Origin: CAZMVY01 sp964617875 | GTDB lineage: Bacteria; Planctomycetota; Phycisphaerae; UBA1845; PWPN01 | Assembly: GCA_964617875.1 (NCBI GenBank) | Contig: CAZUAI010000053.1 | Location: 1 to 37,076 of the forward strand | DNA: 37,076 nt | Reading direction: 5' to 3' | In this document: positions 23,930-33,175 of the stretch, piece after piece | Numbering within the stretch: position 1 is the first letter of the stretch | Layout: every line of letters starts with the position of its first letter | Made by a program: the position numbers and the translations under genes | The notes under the pieces: generated by a model | What the model saw: the letters and a program-made list of their open reading frames with translations, nothing else | Databases searched by the model: none | What the model was told of the DNA's origin: nothing

Positions 23930-26900
23930 CTATTCGTGTTTCGCGGGCGCGGTCGGCGCGCCGGTTGCCTGCGGCGCGTGGCCCCTGCGGTCGGCGAACC
24001 ACTGGAGCACGGAGTAGAAGACCGGCGTCAGGAAGATGCCGCAGAACGTGACGCCGAGCATGCCGGCCAGCACGGCGATGCCGAGCGTGCGGCGCATCTC
24101 CGCGCCGGCCCCGTTCGCCGTCGCCAGCGGGACGACGCCCAGGATGAATGCGAACGACGTCATCAGGATCGGACGGAGGCGAAGCCGCGATGCCTCGACC
24201 GCGGCCTCGCGCCGGGCCATGCCGTGCTCGCGCTGCTGCTTGGCGAACTCGACGATCAGCACCGCGTTCTTGCACGCGAGGCCGATCAGCACGACAAACC
24301 CGATCTGCACGAAGATGTTGTTGTCGATGCCATAGGCGACGACGCCCAGCAGGGCGAACGAGATGCTCAGCGGCGCGATCAGGATGATCGCCAGCGGCAG
24401 CAGCCAGCTTTCGTACTCGGCCGCGTGCGTGAGGAAGACGAACAGCACGCAGAGCGGGAAGATGAAGATCGCCGTGTTCCCCGCCAGGATCTGCATGTAT
24501 GTCAGCTCCGTCCACTCGGTGGACATCGAGGCCGGAAGCACGGCGGCGGACAGATCCTTCATCATCGCGATGGTCTGACCGGAGCTGATGCCGGGGGCGG
24601 TGCTGCCGTTGATCGCGGCGGCCGGATACATGTTGTACCGCGTGATCATGACCGGACCGCTGATCTCCCTGACGCGGACGACGGAGCCGAGCGGGATCAT
24701 GGCGCCCGACGCGTTGCGGACCTGAAGGCGGGCGACGTCTTCGGGCCGGGCACGGAACTTCATGTCGGCCTGGACGTTCACCTGCCACGTTCGCCCGAAC
24801 TCGTTGAAGTCGTTGACATACTGGCTGCCCAGGTTCGCCTGGAGGGTGTTGAACACGTCGTTCAGCGGGATGCCGAGCGTCTTGCACTTGGTGCGGTCGA
24901 TGTCGATGTAGAGCTGCGGCGTGTTGGCCCGGAACATGGAAAAGACGCCGACAAGCCCCGGCTGCCGGTTTGCATCAATCGACAGGCTGTCCGCCGATTC
25001 CTGGAGGGCGGCGAGGCCGGCGTTGCCGCGGTCCTGGACCATGAGCTTGAAGCCCCCCGCCGTGCCCAGTCCGTCCACCGGCGGCGCGCCGAAGACTCCC
25101 ACCACCGCTTCCGGGAACTCCTTGTAGCACGCCGCCCGGATGCGGTCCGCGATGGCGTCGGCGTAGAGTCCGGGCCCGTGCCGCTCTTCGAACGGCTTCA
25201 GCGTGACGAACATCGAGCCGAAGTTCGACCCGTTCACGCCGAGGAGGAACGACTGCCCGGCGATGCACACGGTATGGTTGACCCCCGGTATCTCGCGGGT
25301 CATCGCCTCGACGCGGGCCACGACATCCCGCGTCCGCTCGAGAGACGCGGAGTCGGGCAGCTGGATGTTCGTGAGCAGGTAGCCCTTGTCCTGCGAGGGG
25401 ATGAACCCCGTGGGGACGGTCGCCAGGCCGTGATACGTCGCGTAGAGCAGCCCGCCGAAGACCAGCAGGGCGACGACCGAGCCGCGGAGGATGAGCCGGA
25501 CCGAGCCGGCGTAGCCGGTGGTCATCCGGCCGAACGCGGCGTTGAACCCCCTGAAGAACCAGCCGAGCGAGAAGTTCAGCACGCGCGTCAGGATGTCCCG
25601 CTGCTCCTGGCGCGGCTTGAGGAGAATCGCGGCGAGGGCCGGGCTGAGCGTCAGCGAGTTGAAGGCGGAGATCAGCGTCGAGGTCGCGATCGTGAGCGCG
25701 AACTGGCGGAAGAACTGACCGGTGATGCCGGAGATGAACGCGACGGGAATGAACACGGCGCTGAGGCCGAACGCGATGGCGATGACGGCGACGGTCACTT
25801 CGTCCATCGACTTGCGCGCGGCCTCCCTGGGCGAGAGCCCGTGTTCGATCCATCGCTCGACGTTCTCGACGACGACAATGGCGTCGTCCACGACGATGCC
25901 GATCGCCAGCACCAGGCCGAAGAGTGAGAGGTTGTTCAGCGTGAAGCCCGCGAGGGCCATGACCGCGAACGTGCCGACGAGCGAGACCGGCACGGCGATC
26001 AGCGGGATCAGCGTCGCGCGCCAGTTCTGCAGGAAGACGAGCACGACGATCGCCACGAGGATGAAGGCGTCGCGGAGGGCCTTCTCCACTTCGTGGATCG
26101 ATTCGCGGATGAAGGGCGTGGTGTCGTGGACGATCTTGTAGTCCATGCCCTCCCTGGGGAACCGGGTCTTCTTGAGTTCCTCCATCTTCGCCCGCACGCC
26201 GTCGGCCGTCTCCAGGGCGTTCGAGCCGGGGAGCTGGAAGATGGCCAGACCGACGCTCGGGCTGCCGTCCAGCGTGCAGGACTGGTCCTGGTTCCTGGCG
26301 CCCATCTCGATCCAGGCGATGTCGCGCAGGCGGGTGATCCGGCCCTGGCCGCCGGTTTTCACGATGATGTCGCCGAACTGCTCCACGGTGGTGAGGCGGC
26401 CGAGCGTGCTCAGGACGTACTGGAAATCCTGGCCCTTCGGCGCGGGCGGTTGTCCGATCTGGCCGGCCGCGACCTGGACGTTCTGTTCCCGCAGGGCGGC
26501 GGCGACGTCGTTCGACGTGAGGTCCCGGGCCGCCAGCTTGTCCGGGTCCAGCCAGACCCGCATGCTGTAGTCCTGCTGGCCGAGAAAGGCCACGTCGCCG
26601 ACGCCTTTCAGACGCGCCAGTTCGTCCTTGATCTGAATCGTCGCGAAGTTGCTCAGGTAGAGCTGGTCGTATCGCTCGTCGGGCGAGTACAGATTGACGA
26701 CGAGGAGGATGGCGGGCGACTTCTTCTTGGTGGTCACGCCCATCTGCTTGACGACGTCCGGCAGCGTGGGCGTTGCCATGGCGACGCGGTTCTGGACGGG
26801 CACCTGCGCCATGTCGAGGTTGACGCCGAGGTCGAACGTCACGGTCAGGTTGTAGGCCCCGTCGTTCGTGCACGTCGAAGACATGTAGAGCATGTTCTCG

Positions 26901-27118
26901 ACGCCGTTGACCTGCTGCTCGATCGGCGCGGCGACGGTGTCGGCGACGACCTGGGCGTTGGCGCCCGGGTAGCTGCACATCACCTGCACGGTGGGGGGCG
27001 TGATCTCGGGGTACTGAGCCACCGGGAGTGCGTAGAAAGCCACGCCGCCGGCGATCGTGATGACGATCGAGAGCACCGAGGCGAAGATCGGGTGATCGAT
27101 AAAGAAGCGGGATATCAC
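23930..27118 (-). CDS. RND efflux pump inner-membrane subunit (AcrB/MexF, HAE1 family)
   Basis: A 1062-residue proton-driven exporter forming the inner-membrane trimer of a tripartite drug efflux system. The N-terminus MISRFFIDHPIFASVLSIVI and the porter segments GVENMLYMSS and FQLPGSNALETADGV are typical of the hydrophobe/amphiphile branch. The proton-relay aspartates are in VVDDAIVVVENVERW (Asp411 and Asp412). The conserved lysine is in ACKNAVLIVEFAKQQ in the second half. The start is a GTG with GGAGG seven bases upstream, 13 nt after the adaptor gene. Length is full. It is the last gene of the operon. The substrate is unknown. Confidence 0.95.
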   Translation of the reverse strand: MISRFFIDHPIFASVLSIVITIAGGVAFYALPVAQYPEITPPTVQVMCSYPGANAQVVADTVAAPIEQQVNGVENMLYMSSTCTNDGAYNLTVTFDLGVNLDMAQVPVQNRVAMATPTLPDVVKQMGVTTKKKSPAILLVVNLYSPDERYDQLYLSNFATIQIKDELARLKGVGDVAFLGQQDYSMRVWLDPDKLAARDLTSNDVAAALREQNVQVAAGQIGQPPAPKGQDFQYVLSTLGRLTTVEQFGDIIVKTGGQGRITRLRDIAWIEMGARNQDQSCTLDGSPSVGLAIFQLPGSNALETADGVRAKMEELKKTRFPREGMDYKIVHDTTPFIRESIHEVEKALRDAFILVAIVVLVFLQNWRATLIPLIAVPVSLVGTFAVMALAGFTLNNLSLFGLVLAIGIVVDDAIVVVENVERWIEHGLSPREAARKSMDEVTVAVIAIAFGLSAVFIPVAFISGITGQFFRQFALTIATSTLISAFNSLTLSPALAAILLKPRQEQRDILTRVLNFSLGWFFRGFNAAFGRMTTGYAGSVRLILRGSVVALLVFGGLLYATYHGLATVPTGFIPSQDKGYLLTNIQLPDSASLERTRDVVARVEAMTREIPGVNHTVCIAGQSFLLGVNGSNFGSMFVTLKPFEERHGPGLYADAIADRIRAACYKEFPEAVVGVFGAPPVDGLGTAGGFKLMVQDRGNAGLAALQESADSLSIDANRQPGLVGVFSMFRANTPQLYIDIDRTKCKTLGIPLNDVFNTLQANLGSQYVNDFNEFGRTWQVNVQADMKFRARPEDVARLQVRNASGAMIPLGSVVRVREISGPVMITRYNMYPAAAINGSTAPGISSGQTIAMMKDLSAAVLPASMSTEWTELTYMQILAGNTAIFIFPLCVLFVFLTHAAEYESWLLPLAIILIAPLSISFALLGVVAYGIDNNIFVQIGFVVLIGLACKNAVLIVEFAKQQREHGMARREAAVEASRLRLRPILMTSFAFILGVVPLATANGAGAEMRRTLGIAVLAGMLGVTFCGIFLTPVFYSVLQWFADRRGHAPQATGAPTAPAKHE

Positions 27119-27131
27119 CGAAAACCTCCGG

Positions 27132-28349
27132 TCAATGCCCTGTGCGCGAAGACGCCGCGGATGCGCCGGCCGGCTTCGTGGCCGCCGGACGGCCGGCCGG
27201 GGCGATCACCGATTCCATGGTCACGTGCTGGGGTTCCACCTCGGTGCCGGGCCGGGCACGCTGCAGACCGATGACGACGACCGAGTCGTTCTCGGCGATG
27301 CCGGCCTCGATGACGCGCAGGCCGCCTTCCAGCAGCCCCGCGCGGATGGGGCGGTACTGGGTCTTGTTTCCCTCGCCCAGGACCAGCACGTATCGCTGTC
27401 CCTGGTCGATGCCGATCGCCCGCTCCGCGACCATGAGCGCCGGCGTCGGCTCGCTCACGGGCAGGCGCACCCGGACGAACAGACCGGCGATCAGGGCCCG
27501 CGTCGGGTTCTCGAACCGCCCGCGGACCTCGATGGTCCCGGTCGAGCGGTCCACCTCGGTGGCGGCGTAGTCGATGACGCCCTCGTGCGGGTAGCCGTCT
27601 TCGTTTGCCAGACCGACGAACACCGGGATCGGCGGGATTTTCTCGGGCGGCGTCGCGGGGGCCTTCTTCCGGGCCGCCGTGCGAAGCTGCAGTACGTCGT
27701 TCTCGCTCATGTTGAAGTAGACGTACACGACGGAATCGTCCGTGATGCGGGTCATCACGGTCTGCTGGGGCTGGATGAGGTCGCCCTTGCCGGGGATGTC
27801 GCGGTCCATCACGCCGTCGAAAGGCGCGACGATCGTGGCGTATTGCAGGTTCAGCTTCGCCTTCTGCACGACCGCCTCGCACTGGTCGATCTCCGCCTTG
27901 GCCTTGTCCTTCTCCGCGCGCTGTTCGATGACCTGGATCTCGCTGATGGCGTTCGCCTTGAGCGAGTTCTCCATGCGGGCGAGCTTCGCGACGGACAGGT
28001 CGTACTGCGCCCTGGCGACGGCGAGGTCGGCCTCTGCCTTGTCCAGTTCGGCCTGGAACGGCCGCGGATCGATCTGGAAGAGGGGGGTGCCGGCCTTGAC
28101 GCGGTCGCGCGGCTTGAAGAGCGTCTCCTGCAGGTATCCCTGGACTTGCGCGCGGAGCTGGACCGACTTGTCCGCCGACGTGTACCCGGTGTATTCCATC
28201 GCCTCGGTCACCATCCGGCGAACGGGCTGGGCGACGCTGACGACCGGCTTGCCGGGCACGGCCCGTGGCGGCGGCTTGCTGCATCCGGTCGGCAGAGCGC
28301 ACGGAACGCCCGCGATCACGAACCAGATCAGGTTCACACGTCTGAGCAT
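27132..28349 (-). CDS. RND efflux periplasmic adaptor (membrane fusion protein)
   Basis: A 405-residue AcrA/MexE-like subunit joining the pump and outer-membrane channel. A hydrophobic signal (8-22) leads to Cys23, a plausible lipid anchor although the lipobox (LPTGC) is not ideal. The barrel-sandwich (lipoyl) halves are visible around VQLRAQVQGYLQETLFKPRD (about 60-80) and the ATIVAPFDGVMDRD region, separated by a coiled-coil hairpin rich in Glu/Lys/Ala. A beta-barrel and membrane-proximal domain follow (GLFVRVRLPV, YVLVLGEGN). It is the middle gene, 54 nt after the outer membrane factor gene and 13 nt before the pump gene. Confidence 0.93.
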   Translation of the reverse strand: MLRRVNLIWFVIAGVPCALPTGCSKPPPRAVPGKPVVSVAQPVRRMVTEAMEYTGYTSADKSVQLRAQVQGYLQETLFKPRDRVKAGTPLFQIDPRPFQAELDKAEADLAVARAQYDLSVAKLARMENSLKANAISEIQVIEQRAEKDKAKAEIDQCEAVVQKAKLNLQYATIVAPFDGVMDRDIPGKGDLIQPQQTVMTRITDDSVVYVYFNMSENDVLQLRTAARKKAPATPPEKIPPIPVFVGLANEDGYPHEGVIDYAATEVDRSTGTIEVRGRFENPTRALIAGLFVRVRLPVSEPTPALMVAERAIGIDQGQRYVLVLGEGNKTQYRPIRAGLLEGGLRVIEAGIAENDSVVVIGLQRARPGTEVEPQHVTMESVIAPAGRPAATKPAGASAASSRTGH

Positions 28350-28403
28350 GAGGTTGCCTTTCTGTTTGGCTCCACAGAGGGGCCCGCGTTCATGCGCGAC
28401 GCC

Positions 28404-30104
28404 TCACGATCGAGCCGGCTGCGTCGTCGGGCGGCCGACCGTGGATGTCGTCTCCTCGCCGGACGGTTCGATGGCCGGCAATGGCTCCGGGTACCTCGTT
28501 TCCGGGTTCCATCCGCCGCCGAGGGCCTTGTACAGGGCGATCAGGTTCTTCGTCACCTGCCCTTCGCTGTACGCCAGCTGGTCCTGCTGCCGGAAGAGCG
28601 TCCGCTCGGTGTCCAACACGTTCTGGAAATCCGTCAGCCCGTCCTGGTAGAGCCGGGCGACGAGGTCGACCGCCTGCTGCGTCGCCATGACGGATCGCCC
28701 GAGCGCCTCGCGCCGAATCTGCTCCTGCTTGTAGGCGACCATGGCGTTCTCGACGTCCTGGAGGGCGGTCAGCACGGTTTGCTCGTACCGTGCGCGGGCC
28801 TGCTCCGTCACGGCCCGGGCGGCCCGGACGCGGTAGAGGTTTCGCACGCCGTCGAAGATGTTCCACCGCATCGCCGGTCCGAACGACCACGCGCGGCTGT
28901 CCATGTTGCCGAGGTTCTTCACCTGCGTCCCCTGGAGGGCGAACGTGCCGCTGAGGGAGAAACGCGGGTACAGGTCGGCCGTCGCGACGCCGATCTGTGC
29001 CGTGGCCGAGGCCAGGTTGCGTTCGGCGGCCCTTACGTCCGGCCGCTGGCGGAGCAGGTCGGCGGGAAGCCCGACGGCCACATCCTTCGGCGGGACGGGG
29101 ATGGGCGTCTTCTTCGCCAGTTCCTCGTGGAGGTGTGCCGGCGGTTGCCCGAGCAAGACACCGAGGCGGTTGATCGTCTGCACCAGGCCGCTCTGCAGGG
29201 AAGGGATATCCGCCTCGGTGGAGGCCAGGTTGGACTCCGCTTGCCGTACGTCGAGGTCGGATACGAGTCCGTTCTGGCGGCGGTCCTGTACCAGTTCGAG
29301 CGTCTTCTTCTGTCGAACCACGTTGGCTTCCGCATATTCCAGCCGCGACTGCAGCGTCCGCACCTCGGCGTAGTTCAACGCCACCTCGGCCAGCAGCGAG
29401 ACCAGGAGGTCGCGGTATTGCTCGACTGTGGCCTGCACGCCGGCATCGGCCGACTGGATGTTACGCCGGATCCCGCCGAAAACGTCGATTTCCCAGCTGG
29501 AATCGAACCCCGCCGCGCTCAGGTTCATCGGGTCCGGCGTCACGGAGTGCGTCGGCGTCGGGATCAGCCCCAATCCCGCGTTGACGATCGGCCCCGGCAC
29601 GCCTGTGGCTCCCGTGATTGCGGTGCCCGCCATTCCTTTGGCCGCCGTGTCGGCAAACTGCCCCGTCCGCGTCGGCCGCTTCGGCGGAGCCTGGAGGCCG
29701 TTCTCGCTTACACGCGACCTCTCGTACGACGCATTCCCGGTGACCGTGGGAAAGAGTTCGCCGGCGGCGATGCCGCGAGACGCCCGCGCCTCGCGGATGC
29801 GCGACACGGCCTCCTTCAGTTGCAGGTTGTCGGTGCTTGCGCGTTCGATCAGGCTGGTCAGTATCGGATCGTTGAAGACCGCCCACCAGGTTTGCAGGTT
29901 CGACTGGCCTTCCGTCAAGCCCCGCGTGAGCGTTTCGTGCCAGGCATCCGGGGGTCGGGTTTGGGGCGGCCGGTAACTCGGCCCGACCATGCAACCCGCC
30001 AGACCCGCGAGCCACAACAGGATCGCAGAGAGACCAGCAGGTCGTAGGGAACGCTTCAGGCCTCGGACGCGAACTGCGCTTGGCTGCGTCGACGTGCCGT
30101 CCAT
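28404..30104 (-). CDS. RND efflux outer membrane lipoprotein (NodT/OprM family)
   Basis: A 566-residue TolC-like channel subunit. A signal peptide ends in lipobox LAGC with Cys38, followed by MVGPSYRPPQTRPPDAWHE, the standard NodT-type mature start. Both internal repeats of the outer-membrane efflux family are present, with long coiled-coil helices (LQLKEAVSRIREARA, YAEVRTLQSRLEYAEANV, ATQQAVDLVARLYQDG). The start at 30104 is chosen because GAGGAG lies six bases upstream and the signal peptide begins there; a longer open frame to 30455 lacks these. It is the first gene of the efflux operon, with a promoter at 30193-30220. Confidence 0.93.
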   Translation of the reverse strand: MDGTSTQPSAVRVRGLKRSLRPAGLSAILLWLAGLAGCMVGPSYRPPQTRPPDAWHETLTRGLTEGQSNLQTWWAVFNDPILTSLIERASTDNLQLKEAVSRIREARASRGIAAGELFPTVTGNASYERSRVSENGLQAPPKRPTRTGQFADTAAKGMAGTAITGATGVPGPIVNAGLGLIPTPTHSVTPDPMNLSAAGFDSSWEIDVFGGIRRNIQSADAGVQATVEQYRDLLVSLLAEVALNYAEVRTLQSRLEYAEANVVRQKKTLELVQDRRQNGLVSDLDVRQAESNLASTEADIPSLQSGLVQTINRLGVLLGQPPAHLHEELAKKTPIPVPPKDVAVGLPADLLRQRPDVRAAERNLASATAQIGVATADLYPRFSLSGTFALQGTQVKNLGNMDSRAWSFGPAMRWNIFDGVRNLYRVRAARAVTEQARARYEQTVLTALQDVENAMVAYKQEQIRREALGRSVMATQQAVDLVARLYQDGLTDFQNVLDTERTLFRQQDQLAYSEGQVTKNLIALYKALGGGWNPETRYPEPLPAIEPSGEETTSTVGRPTTQPARS

Positions 30105-30192
30105 GACTGTCTCCTCGTAGCGCGTGCCGCCGTGGCTTCCTGCCTGGCTCCGTGCCCGCGCCGCAGCCCGCGAAGAGAGCGGGCAGGACAGG

Positions 30193-30220
30193 ATAATAGC
30201 GGACCTCGTGCGAAATGCAA
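30193..30220 (-). promoter_or_regulatory. Promoter of the RND efflux operon
   Basis: On the minus strand TTGCAT (30215-30220) and TATTAT (30193-30198) are 16 bases apart. The predicted start near 30186 leaves a leader of about 80 nt. A palindrome lies immediately upstream of the -35. Confidence 0.5.
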
Positions 30221-30221
30221 C

Positions 30222-30237
30222 GCGAGCGGTCGCTCGC
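30222..30237. promoter_or_regulatory. Palindromic operator-like site next to the efflux promoter
   Basis: GCGAGC-GGTC-GCTCGC is a perfect 6-bp inverted repeat with a GGTC centre, ending one base from the -35 of the efflux promoter. The form resembles TetR-type operators, which often control RND pumps. No tetR gene is in the window, so the regulator is unknown. Confidence 0.45.
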
Positions 30238-30664
30238 AAAAAGGTCGCGGAAGACTGAATCGCCGGTCCGGGGCGATGGGCCCTGTGCAGCCGGGGCGCT
30301 TCGCCGCAGGACGCCATGGGCGTGTCGTAACCGTTTTTCTGGCAATATCTTGCGGGCCGCAGGCGAACGGCTGTCGGGGCTGACAACGAGGAGCGGCAAG
30401 GCTGCGGAGTGCCTCGCCGGCAGCGGCGGCTTCGCAACCGGCGGAGGACGACCACGATCCTTTTGCACGGCGGCGCTGTATACTAATATATCTCCGTACT
30501 CCCCGGGGCGAGGGTAGACCTGCGCGTTGCGGTGGCTCGCCGTCGGGGATTGTGTGTGGAACCCGGTGCGGCGGCAAGAGGTCCGAACGCGGCCGGGCAG
30601 TGCCTGGTACCGGCGCGAAGTGTCGCAGTCCGGCGAGGTGAGTCGGGCGTTAACGAGGTGTTTC

Positions 30665-31984
30665 ATGAATCTGGGTGGTCGTGACAGTGGGGCGAGTTGG
30701 TGTCTGTTGCTCGCGGGGTTCGTGGCGACGGCCGCGATGGTTGTGACGTGGGCGGTGGCGGCGCCGGCGGGACAACCCGGCGATGCGACCGGTGGTCTCG
30801 TCGATCCGAATGCGGTGCCGATTCAGAATCCGCCGCCGCCGCCGCCGTCTGTGCCCGGCCGTGCCCGCCCGGCGCAACCCGGCCGGCCGGAACTCCCGAG
30901 TCTCATGCCGCCGACCAGCCAGCCCGCCGCGAGCCAGCCGACCTTCACCGGACCGCCTCCCGAGGTCAAGGTCGAGCAGCCCAACCTGGATTTCGGCAAG
31001 CTGATCGGCACCGATACGGTGACACAGGTCATGAAGCTGAAGAACGTGGGCCAGGGTTCGCTGACGATCGAGTCGGTTCAGCCGACATGCGGCTGCACGG
31101 TCGTCAACAACTGGGCGAAGACCGTCCCGCCCGGCGGGTCGTGGGAGTGCCCGGCGACCGTCAAGCTGACGGGATACAGCGGGAAGGTCAGCAAGTACAT
31201 CAACGTGCGGACAAACGACCCGAAGCAGCGGGAGATCCGTTACACGATCTCCGGCGAGGTGCAGCCCCGGTTCGCGTTTCAGCCGGCACGGCAGTTTCAG
31301 CTGGGGCGGTGCCAGCGGGACGTGGTCTGCAAGAGCAAGATCAAGATCATCAACCAGTTGGACGAGCCGGTGCATCTGAAGAAGGCGACGGTGGACAATA
31401 CGAAGCTGTTTGCGGTGGAGTTGAAGGAGCTGAAGGCGGGGAGGGAATACGAGGTGGAGTTGGCGACGGTTCCTCCGCTGAATGAGGGTTTTGCCCAGGT
31501 CAGGGTGACGATTGAAACCGACAGTAAGCAGGAGCCGAAGATCGAGGTGCTCGGCTATGCGCAGGTACCGCCGCGGCTGACCCTGGCACCGACGATGGTG
31601 GCGGTTCCCTCGCCTCTGCCCGAAGATGCGAAACGTTCGATGATCCTCCGGAACGAGGGAACCACGCCGGTGCACGTCACGGGCGTCGAGCCGGCGGACG
31701 CCAGGGTGCGCAGCGAAGTGACGACCATCGAGGACGGGAAGCAGTACCAGATCCAGCTTACGGTCCCCAAGGGGCTGGAGATCCCGATCACCGGCATGGC
31801 CGTGACCGTGCTGACGGATGACAAAGAGATCCCGAAGTTCCCGGCGACCATTCGTGCGTACCCGTCCCGGCCGGTGGCCGCGACCCGTCCGTTTGCGACG
31901 ACGCGCCCGGCCGTGCTGCCGACGCCGCCCGTCCATGCCTTCCCGACGAGCCAGCGTGCGGCGGCGGGGGCGCCGGCCCAGTGA
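30665..31984 (+). CDS. DUF1573-domain exported protein
   Basis: A 439-residue protein. Residues 12-32 are a hydrophobic export signal or anchor, followed by a Pro-rich stretch (45-100). From about 101 there is a DUF1573 immunoglobulin-like domain (NLDFGKLIGTDTVTQVMKLK, then PTCGCTVV with the CGC pair at 142-144, then INVRTNDPKQREIRYTISGE). At least two more beta-sandwich repeats follow, and the tail is Pro/Thr/Arg-rich. DUF1573 proteins are exported and of unknown function, abundant in planctomycetes and Bacteroidetes. The ATG at 30665 is chosen because the export signal starts there; GAGGTG is upstream. The TGA overlaps the GTG start of the rhodanese gene. Confidence 0.82.
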   Translation: MNLGGRDSGASWCLLLAGFVATAAMVVTWAVAAPAGQPGDATGGLVDPNAVPIQNPPPPPPSVPGRARPAQPGRPELPSLMPPTSQPAASQPTFTGPPPEVKVEQPNLDFGKLIGTDTVTQVMKLKNVGQGSLTIESVQPTCGCTVVNNWAKTVPPGGSWECPATVKLTGYSGKVSKYINVRTNDPKQREIRYTISGEVQPRFAFQPARQFQLGRCQRDVVCKSKIKIINQLDEPVHLKKATVDNTKLFAVELKELKAGREYEVELATVPPLNEGFAQVRVTIETDSKQEPKIEVLGYAQVPPRLTLAPTMVAVPSPLPEDAKRSMILRNEGTTPVHVTGVEPADARVRSEVTTIEDGKQYQIQLTVPKGLEIPITGMAVTVLTDDKEIPKFPATIRAYPSRPVAATRPFATTRPAVLPTPPVHAFPTSQRAAAGAPAQ

Positions 31985-32466
31985 AACGGTTCGCGATTCG
32001 CGTGGCGGTCCTTCTCCTGGTTGCGGTCGTCGCCGCGACCGCCGCCAATGCCGTGCGTTCGCAGGGCATTCGCTGGTTCGTGTCGCGGGACGAGGTGTAT
32101 CCGCCGCGATCGAAGGAGGTCGTGTCGCAGGCGATTGCGCGGGACGAGGTCCGCGCGGCGATCGACGCGGGCGTGACCGTGATCGACGCCCGCTCGGAGG
32201 ACAAGTACCTCAGGGGGCACATCCCGTTCGCCCGCAACCTGCCGTCGGAGTCGGCCGAATCGCGGATCGCAGAGGCGTTCCAGTGGTCGCCGGACCCCAC
32301 CGCCCCGGTGATCGTCTACTGCGGCGGCGATGAGTGTGACGAGAGCGAGCACGTCTACAAGGTGCTCAAGGACAGCGGCTTCACGAATCTGCGGCTGTAC
32401 TTCGGCGGCTGGCGCGATTGGCTGGAGGCGGGCATGCCGGTCGAGGAGGGCGCTCGTGAGCCGTAG
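31981..32466 (+). CDS. Membrane-anchored rhodanese-like protein
   Basis: A 161-residue protein. Residues 4-24 are a hydrophobic N-terminal anchor or signal. The rest is a single rhodanese domain: VTVIDARSEDKYLRGHIPFARNLP (about 65-88), active-site loop YCGGDECDES with Cys114, and LYFGGWRDWLEAGMPVE at the end. The domain probably faces the periplasm and may carry sulfane sulfur. A second cysteine, Cys119, sits in the active-site loop in place of the usual CxxxxR arginine. It starts at a GTG overlapping the DUF1573 stop codon by four bases, and its stop overlaps the next gene by 11 bases. Confidence 0.85.
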   Translation: MKRFAIRVAVLLLVAVVAATAANAVRSQGIRWFVSRDEVYPPRSKEVVSQAIARDEVRAAIDAGVTVIDARSEDKYLRGHIPFARNLPSESAESRIAEAFQWSPDPTAPVIVYCGGDECDESEHVYKVLKDSGFTNLRLYFGGWRDWLEAGMPVEEGAREP

Positions 32467-33031
32467 GTGTGCATGGCTGTGGCTGTCCCGCGTCTGCCGG
32501 TGGGTCCTCGGGGGGCTGTTCGTCTACGCGGGTGCCGTCAAGACGCTCGGCCTGCAGGTTTCACGCGAATGGGTGAAGCCGGCCGGCTCTGCCGCGAACC
32601 GGACTACGGCGCCGCCGCACGATGCCCCGACGTTGCGGGTCACGTTCCGCTTCGCCGGCCCGACGGCCTTTCGCGACGAGATCAAGAACTACCAGCTCGG
32701 CCGCTTCTGGCCGGTCGTACACCCGGCGGCGATCCTCATGCCGTGGATCGAGATCGTGACCGGGCTCTCGCTCATCCTGGGCATCTGGGTGTTCGAGTCG
32801 GCCGCGATGATCGTCGCGATGCTGCTGTTCTTTAACGCGCTCGTGGGCTCGGCGATGTACCGCGGGCTGGACATCGAGTGCGGTTGCTTCGGCGGCGACA
32901 TGAGGGTGGGGTGGCTCAAGATCAGCGAAAACTTCGTGCTGGTGGGCCTGGGCCTGCTGGCCATCGTCGGCCGCTGGCGAGCCGTTCAGCCGAGCCGTCC
33001 CGTGCATGCCGATGCCCCTCCCGGTGCATGA
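32456..33031 (+). CDS. MauE/DoxX-family membrane protein
   Basis: A 191-residue protein with four likely membrane helices. Hallmarks of the MauE branch are LGGLFVYAGAVKTL (18-31), a long loop with FRDEIKNYQL, HPAAILMPWIEIVTGLSLILGI (89-110) and DIECGCFGGD (139-148) containing a Cys-Gly-Cys pair. MauE was described in methylamine dehydrogenase maturation and the family is tied to disulfide or sulfur chemistry. The GTG at 32456 has GGAGGG five bases upstream and lies 11 bases inside the rhodanese gene, so the two are translationally coupled. Confidence 0.8.
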   Translation: MSRRCAWLWLSRVCRWVLGGLFVYAGAVKTLGLQVSREWVKPAGSAANRTTAPPHDAPTLRVTFRFAGPTAFRDEIKNYQLGRFWPVVHPAAILMPWIEIVTGLSLILGIWVFESAAMIVAMLLFFNALVGSAMYRGLDIECGCFGGDMRVGWLKISENFVLVGLGLLAIVGRWRAVQPSRPVHADAPPGA

Positions 33032-33094
33032 GCCTCACAGGCCCCGCCGGTCCGTCGAACCCGGCGCCCCGCGCCGCCGTATACAACAACGTCT

Positions 33095-33123
33095 TTGCGT
33101 TCATGGTCTTACGGCGGTTATAG
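33095..33123 (+). promoter_or_regulatory. Promoter for the phasin-ubiB unit
   Basis: TTGCGT (33095-33100) and TTATAG (33118-33123) are 17 bases apart. The start near 33130 leaves about 45 nt before the phasin-like ATG at 33176. This separates the unit from the MauE operon. Confidence 0.5.
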
Positions 33124-33175
33124 TGAGTGCGGGTGGCGTGGTTCCGAATCCCTCTGCGGAACAGGAGATGGTTCG

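Larger units (their letters stand above)
30105..30664. other. Divergent intergenic control region
   Basis: 560 bases without a convincing gene between the efflux operon (minus) and the DUF1573 operon (plus). It holds the efflux promoter (30193-30220), the adjoining palindrome (30222-30237) and an AT-rich -10-like element for the plus strand (TATACT at 30479-30484, preceded by TG). The latter would give the DUF1573 gene a leader of about 175 nt. Nothing else recognised. Confidence 0.5.

Noticed and set aside
27135..30047. Very long plus-strand open frame opposite the adaptor and outer-membrane efflux genes
   Set aside because: It is antisense to two well-supported genes, with biased composition and no recognisable domain.
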